This document shows, piece after piece, positions 43,812-48,055 of a stretch of DNA of 48,055 nucleotides. Below the pieces are notes generated by a model. That model was given only the letters and a program-made list of their open reading frames with translations, made no database searches and was not told the origin of the DNA. Position 1 is the stretch's first letter; the number at the start of each line of letters is the position of its first letter. The translations under genes and the position numbers were made by a program. Origin of the DNA: Gallionella sp. (GTDB lineage Bacteria > Pseudomonadota > Gammaproteobacteria > Burkholderiales > Gallionellaceae); contig JABEVF010000131.1 in NCBI GenBank assembly GCA_013043965.1, positions 1 to 48,055 of the forward strand, written 5' to 3'.

Positions 43812-46800
43812 ATGCTGTTTTCCTCTACCCATCCCAGCCCCCGTTATAGCCAATTAAGCGGATCGGCCGACGCCCTGGCGCTGGCGCAACTCGCGACACA
43901 AAAATCCCCGCTGGCCAAAACACCAATTGTCATCATCGCCGCGAACGCGCTGGAGGCGCAGCGACTGGTGGAGGAGATACCCTTCTTCGCCCCCCTGCTG
44001 CGCGTGCATCTGCTGCCTGACTGGGAGACGCTGCCTTACGACCATTTCTCGCCGCATCAGGACCTGATCTCCGAACGCCTGGCGACACTGCACCACATCC
44101 GCAGCAACGCTTGCGATGTGGCCATCGTGCCGATCACCACCGCGCTCTATCCGTTGCCGCCGGTGGAACATCTCGCCGCTTATACTTTTTTTCTCAAACG
44201 CAAGGAAAAGCTAAATATCGCGCAACTGCGCGAACAGCTGGCCGTCGCCGGATATAACCATGTGCAGCAGGTGCTCACCCCCGGCGAATATTGCGTGCGC
44301 GGCGGCATCATCGATCTGTTCGCGATGGGCAGCGTGCTGCCCTACCGCATCGACTTGTTCGACGACGAGATCGAGACCATCGCCACCTTCGACGTGGACA
44401 CGCAGCGCACGCTGTATCCGGTGCCGGAGATACGTCTGCTGCCCGCACGCGAATTCCCGTTGGATGAAAAAGGCCAGGCGACTTTCCGCCAGAACTTCCG
44501 CGACCGCTTCGAGGGTGATCCCGCCAGATCGCGCATTTACAAAGACGTGAGCAAGGGCATCGCGACTAGCGGCATTGAGTATTACCTGCCGCTATTCTTT
44601 GCAAAAACCGCGACACTGTTCGACTACCTGCCCAAACACGCCACGCTGTGCCTACATCACGACGTCGATGAGGCCATCGCCACGTTCACCAAGGATGCCG
44701 CCTCGCGCTACAAGCTGCTGCGCGGCGACCCGCAACATCCGTTGCTTGAGCCTAAAGAGTTATTTCTGGATGCGGAACAGTTTTTTATCCGGGCGAAAGA
44801 GTTTGCGCGGTTGGACATCGTCACCCATGAAACAGGCGCGACACTCACGCCCTGCCCCACCGCCACGATCCCGAATATCGCGGTAGACAGGCGCGCCGAC
44901 ATCCCCACGCAGGCGTTCCAAAATTTCCTGCAAGGCTACACCGGGCGCGTGCTGTTGCTCGCCGACAGCCTGGGTCGGCGCGAGATCATTTCCGGCTACC
45001 TGAAGGAATACGGCATCAATCCTGCCGTGTGCGAAGACTACGCATCTTTCCTCGCCAGCCAGGAAAAATTCATGCTCGGCGTCGCATCCGTACAGAACGG
45101 TTTCATCCTGTCCGAAGAACGGCTCGCCATCGTCACCGAGACCGAGTTGTACGCCTCGCAACCGCGCAGCCGTGCGGCGCGTGCCGCGAAAAAGAGCAAC
45201 GTCGAACACATGTTGCGCGACCTGTCCGAGCTCAAAGTCGGCGACCCGGTGGTGCATGAGCAGCATGGCATCGCGCGCTATCTGGGCCTGGTGAATCTCG
45301 ATCTGGGCGAAGGCGAAAACGAATTTCTGCTGCTGGAGTACGCGGGCTCCGATAAATTGTATGTGCCCGTCTCGCAACTGCATGTCATCGGCCGCTACAG
45401 CGGCGGCGCGCCGGAAACCGCGCCCTTGCACAAGCTGGGCAGCGGCGCGTGGGACAAGGCGAAACGCCGCGCCATGCAGCAAGTGCGCGACACCGCCGCC
45501 GAGCTGTTGAATATCTACGCCCAGCGCGCCACGCGCACAGGCCATGCTTTCAAACTTTCGCATCACGACTACGAAGCGTTCGCCGAAGGCTTCGGTTTCG
45601 AGGAGACACCCGACCAAGCCGCCGCCATCGAAGCCGTGCTGCTCGATATGCAATCGGGCAAACCGATGGACAGGCTGATCTGCGGCGACGTGGGTTTTGG
45701 CAAGACCGAGGTCGCGCTGCGGGCCGCTTTCGTCGCGGCGATGGAAGGCAAGCAGGTCGCGGTCCTGGTGCCCACCACCTTGCTCGCCGAGCAGCACTTC
45801 CAGAACTTCAGCAACCGCTTCGCCGACTGGCCGATCAAACTCGCCGAACTCTCGCGCTTCCGCTCCGCCAAGGAAACGACGCAAGCATTGAAAGAACTTG
45901 CCGAAGGCAAGCTGGACATCATCATAGGCACGCACAAGCTGATCCAAAAAGATGTGAAGTTCCACAACCTCGGCCTGGTCATCATGGACGAGGAGCACCG
46001 CTTCGGTGTGCAGCAAAAAGAACGCCTTAAAGCCTTGCGCGCCGAGGTCGATGTGCTGACGCTCACCGCCACACCGATCCCGCGCACGCTGGCGATGTCG
46101 CTGGAAGGGCTGCGCGACTTCTCGGTGATCGCCACCGCGCCGCAGCGTCGTTTGTCGATCAAGACCTTCGTCAGCAACACCAGCCAGGGCATCATCCGCG
46201 AGGCCGTGCTGCGCGAACTCAAACGCGGCGGGCAAGTGTATTTCCTGCACAACGAGGTCGACACCATCGCCAATATGGCGGAAAAACTGGAAGCCCTGTT
46301 GCCGGAAGCGCGCATCCGCACGGCGCACGGCCAGATGGGCGAGCGCGATCTGGAAGCGGTGATGCGCGACTTCCACCACCAGCGCTTCAACGTGCTGCTG
46401 TGCACCACCATCATCGAAACCGGCATCGACGTGCCGACCGCCAACACCATCATCATGAACCGCGCCGACCGCTTCGGCCTCGCGCAGTTGCACCAGTTGC
46501 GCGGCCGCGTCGGGCGCTCGCACCACCAGGCCTATGCCTATCTGCTGGTGGATAGCATGGAGTCCGTCACATCACAGGCGAAGAAGCGCTTGGAAGCGAT
46601 ACAGGCGATGGAACAACTGGGCTCCGGTTTCTACCTCGCGATACACGATCTGGAGATACGCGGCGCGGGCGAAGTGCTGGGCGAATCGCAAAGCGGCGAG
46701 ATGCAGGAGATCGGTTTCAGTCTCTACAACGACATGCTGGGTGCTGCCATCGCCTCGCTCAAGCAAGGCCACGAACCGGACATGGCGCATCCGCTGGGTG

Positions 46801-47231
46801 TGACCACCGAGATCAATCTGCACACGCCCGCGCTGCTGCCCAACGACTATTGCGGCGACATCCACCAGCGACTGATCATCTACAAACGCTTTGCGAACTG
46901 CGCCACGCAAGCCGACCTGGACGACATGCAGCAGGAACTCATAGACCGCTTCGGCCTGCTGCCCGAACCCGCGCAGACCCTGCTCGACAGCCACCGCCTG
47001 CGCATCATGGCGAAGCCGCTAGGCATCAGCAAAGTGGACGCATCAAGCGATGCGATACAGATACAGTTCGTCCCGAACCCGCCCATCGACCCGATGAAGA
47101 TCATCACGCTGATCCAAAGCCGCCGATACATCAAGATGAGCGGGCAGGACAAACTGCGCATCGATTTGAAACACGAGGATCTAAAACAACGTGTGGCGGC
47201 AATCAAGAATTTCTTTGGCGAGTTGAAGTGA
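43812..47231 (+). CDS. mfd: Transcription-repair coupling factor Mfd
   Basis: ATP-driven translocase that removes stalled RNA polymerase at DNA lesions and recruits UvrA. 1139 aa, normal size. N-terminal UvrB-like domains include LLPDWETLPYDHFSPHQD and the D2 region. The RNA-polymerase-interacting CarD-like domain is about 470-560 (VGDPVVHEQHGIARYLGL). Helicase motifs follow: the Walker A GDVGFGKTE, DEEHRFG, TATPIPRTL, and GRVGRSHHQAYAYLL. A C-terminal TRCF domain ends the protein. The ATG at 43812 (MLFSSTHPSPRYS) is favoured over a TTG 24 bases upstream. Confidence 0.97.
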   Translation: MLFSSTHPSPRYSQLSGSADALALAQLATQKSPLAKTPIVIIAANALEAQRLVEEIPFFAPLLRVHLLPDWETLPYDHFSPHQDLISERLATLHHIRSNACDVAIVPITTALYPLPPVEHLAAYTFFLKRKEKLNIAQLREQLAVAGYNHVQQVLTPGEYCVRGGIIDLFAMGSVLPYRIDLFDDEIETIATFDVDTQRTLYPVPEIRLLPAREFPLDEKGQATFRQNFRDRFEGDPARSRIYKDVSKGIATSGIEYYLPLFFAKTATLFDYLPKHATLCLHHDVDEAIATFTKDAASRYKLLRGDPQHPLLEPKELFLDAEQFFIRAKEFARLDIVTHETGATLTPCPTATIPNIAVDRRADIPTQAFQNFLQGYTGRVLLLADSLGRREIISGYLKEYGINPAVCEDYASFLASQEKFMLGVASVQNGFILSEERLAIVTETELYASQPRSRAARAAKKSNVEHMLRDLSELKVGDPVVHEQHGIARYLGLVNLDLGEGENEFLLLEYAGSDKLYVPVSQLHVIGRYSGGAPETAPLHKLGSGAWDKAKRRAMQQVRDTAAELLNIYAQRATRTGHAFKLSHHDYEAFAEGFGFEETPDQAAAIEAVLLDMQSGKPMDRLICGDVGFGKTEVALRAAFVAAMEGKQVAVLVPTTLLAEQHFQNFSNRFADWPIKLAELSRFRSAKETTQALKELAEGKLDIIIGTHKLIQKDVKFHNLGLVIMDEEHRFGVQQKERLKALRAEVDVLTLTATPIPRTLAMSLEGLRDFSVIATAPQRRLSIKTFVSNTSQGIIREAVLRELKRGGQVYFLHNEVDTIANMAEKLEALLPEARIRTAHGQMGERDLEAVMRDFHHQRFNVLLCTTIIETGIDVPTANTIIMNRADRFGLAQLHQLRGRVGRSHHQAYAYLLVDSMESVTSQAKKRLEAIQAMEQLGSGFYLAIHDLEIRGAGEVLGESQSGEMQEIGFSLYNDMLGAAIASLKQGHEPDMAHPLGVTTEINLHTPALLPNDYCGDIHQRLIIYKRFANCATQADLDDMQQELIDRFGLLPEPAQTLLDSHRLRIMAKPLGISKVDASSDAIQIQFVPNPPIDPMKIITLIQSRRYIKMSGQDKLRIDLKHEDLKQRVAAIKNFFGELK

Positions 47232-47435
47232 TAGGAGGTTCGCGATACGCTTGCTCAAAGAGATGGGATATGCTTCCACTCGTCCAGTAAACGGCTCGGG
47301 ACGGCATCCTTGGGCGTGCGTATTCTTCACCATCGAGTCTGGTTCAGGTTTTATGCTTGCATCCTATGTTTGATCTGCCATGCGACGACTCAGCCAGCTT
47401 ATACCGGTGGCTTATGCCTTTAGTATTTACAAGCA

Positions 47436-47927
47436 TTAAGTTGCGTTTATCTCCGCAATGATTTCCAGCAACGCAGGCAGACGGTCGGGACTACGCATCT
47501 CAGTTGCCGCGTAGATCTCCGCCAGGCAGAGCTGCAGGCACTTTTCGTTCTTGCACCCGCCGAGTTCATCAACATATTTCTGTGACTGTGTGCCAAAGCT
47601 ATCCACGCAAAAATCAATCAGCAAAAACTTGGCTTCGGAGATGGTGATGCCATCAACCAGCTGGATATTTCCGCTGGGAGCAGAGGTGGTTGCACGCGGT
47701 ATAGCTGTGCCATTTACAGCAACAAATCCCTCATTCACCAGATCATTAATGGTTTCGATGATTTCATCGTGGTGATAGATTTGTTGCGTTTGAAGGATGT
47801 GTTCCATGGTTTGTGGTTTTCCCAAAACAATAAGTACGCTTCTGTGCCGGACACTAAGCTTGAAAGCTCGGTTCATGACTTCTTCCACGCCTTTGGGAGT
47901 AAGGGACAATCTAGCCGACAAATTCAT
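47436..47927 (-). CDS. Conserved hypothetical protein, probable N-terminal winged helix
   Basis: A 163-aa protein with no named family that I can assign. The first ~75 residues (LSLTPKGVEEVMNRAF, HRSVLIVLGKPQTMEHILQT, DEIIETINDLVNEGFVAVNG) have the helix-helix-helix-strand pattern of a winged-helix domain, as in short betaproteobacterial regulators. The C-terminal third (AKFLLIDFCVDSFGTQSQKYVDEL and a final RLPALLEIIAEIN) is helical with three or four cysteines. A GAGAG sequence lies before ATG 47927. It is convergent with mfd, with 204 bases between, in which I see no gene. Confidence 0.7.
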   Translation of the reverse strand: MNLSARLSLTPKGVEEVMNRAFKLSVRHRSVLIVLGKPQTMEHILQTQQIYHHDEIIETINDLVNEGFVAVNGTAIPRATTSAPSGNIQLVDGITISEAKFLLIDFCVDSFGTQSQKYVDELGGCKNEKCLQLCLAEIYAATEMRSPDRLPALLEIIAEINAT

Positions 47928-48004
47928 ATTTATCTCTCAACCATCAATTTAATGTCAGGCGAATTCAAGGATGAAGTGCAATTTTGAGTAACGCAGGTCA
48001 GGTG

Positions 48005-48033
48005 GGCGGGATGCGGTAGCATCCGCGCTTTTT
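48005..48033 (+). terminator. Candidate terminator near the right edge
   Basis: GGATGC (48009-48014), loop GGTA, GCATCC (48019-48024), with two further pairs past a bulge, then TTTTT at 48029-48033. On the plus strand it resembles a rho-independent terminator, but no plus-strand gene ends nearby except mfd, 780 bases away. It may instead belong to whatever lies beyond the window. Confidence 0.4.
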
Positions 48034-48055
48034 GACCGGCCAGTCGAAATTGCAA

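Noticed and set aside
44760-46526. 588-codon antisense open frame inside mfd
   Set aside because: Opposite-strand shadow of a GC-rich coding region. The mfd frame contains all helicase motifs, and the antisense product has none.
47250-47372. TTG-started ~40-codon frame after mfd, preceded by AGGAGG
   Set aside because: Spacing from the AGGAGG is too long, there is no recognisable domain, and the AGGAGG lies within a few bases of the mfd stop by chance.

Overview
The window reads as chromosomal DNA of a Betaproteobacterium. I would place it near Nitrosomonadales/Gallionellaceae-type autotrophs or methylotrophs. That placement is inference from the gene content (hrcA-hemH, surE-pcm-nlpD, the rpsB-to-rnhB envelope cluster, a PPi-dependent phosphofructokinase beside pyrophosphatase, short intergenic palindromes) and not from any database search. 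GC content is moderate to high, coding density is high, and many neighbouring genes overlap by four bases (ATGA, TTGA or GTGA junctions). Most of the window is conserved housekeeping DNA. I see no CRISPR array, prophage, transposase or complete secretion or defence system.

Layout. 1-1172 (minus): an RND efflux pair, with the membrane-fusion lipoprotein and the first 41 codons of the permease, which runs off the left edge. 1359-3490 (plus): hrcA and hemH. A pair of inverted REP-like palindromes separates hemH from convergent orn. 4343-7146 (plus): M48 protease, a small cytochrome c, a pterin dehydratase and rsgA. 7176-13748: a DUF1415 gene, a histone-like DUF2934 protein, srkA, a CobD/AmpE-like membrane protein, two overlapping methyltransferases (the second is rlmF) and pfp. 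13865-16852 (plus): ppa, folD and a PAS-EAL protein with a degraded active site. 17021-21874: the most accessory-looking part, with a 42-aa membrane protein, a YajD HNH nuclease between two 34-bp direct repeats, selO, a DUF4149 membrane protein, a probable Hsp20 remnant, a conserved unknown and a radical SAM protein. 22019-24425 (minus): tRNA-Pro(GGG), surE, pcm and nlpD, with a 142-bp MITE-like element inserted exactly at the nlpD/radical-SAM junction.

24545-39390 (minus) is one long envelope and translation cluster, transcribed in the order rpsB, tsf, pyrH, frr, uppS, cdsA, dxr, rseP, bamA, ompH/skp, lpxD, fabZ, lpxA, lpxB, rnhB and a CopD-like membrane gene. It joins translation (S2, EF-Ts, RRF), isoprenoid and undecaprenyl synthesis (Dxr, UppS), phospholipid synthesis (CdsA), outer-membrane protein assembly (BamA, Skp, with RseP for stress signalling) and lipid A synthesis. 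39610-40219 holds two small glycine-zipper envelope proteins placed between rpsB and divergent map. 40373-47231 (plus) carries map, glnD and mfd. The window ends with a conserved hypothetical on the minus strand.

The strongest unusual signals are: (1) the MITE-like insertion, whose 6-bp target duplication contains both the nlpD stop codon and the next gene's TTG start, so the original 4-bp overlap can be reconstructed; (2) a duplicated 34-bp promoter-like module upstream of both yajD and a tiny membrane gene; (3) the inverted GTAG-REP pair; (4) mutually exclusive hairpins in the rpsB leader; and (5) a probable Hsp20 pseudogene. I did not find a clearly new multi-gene system.
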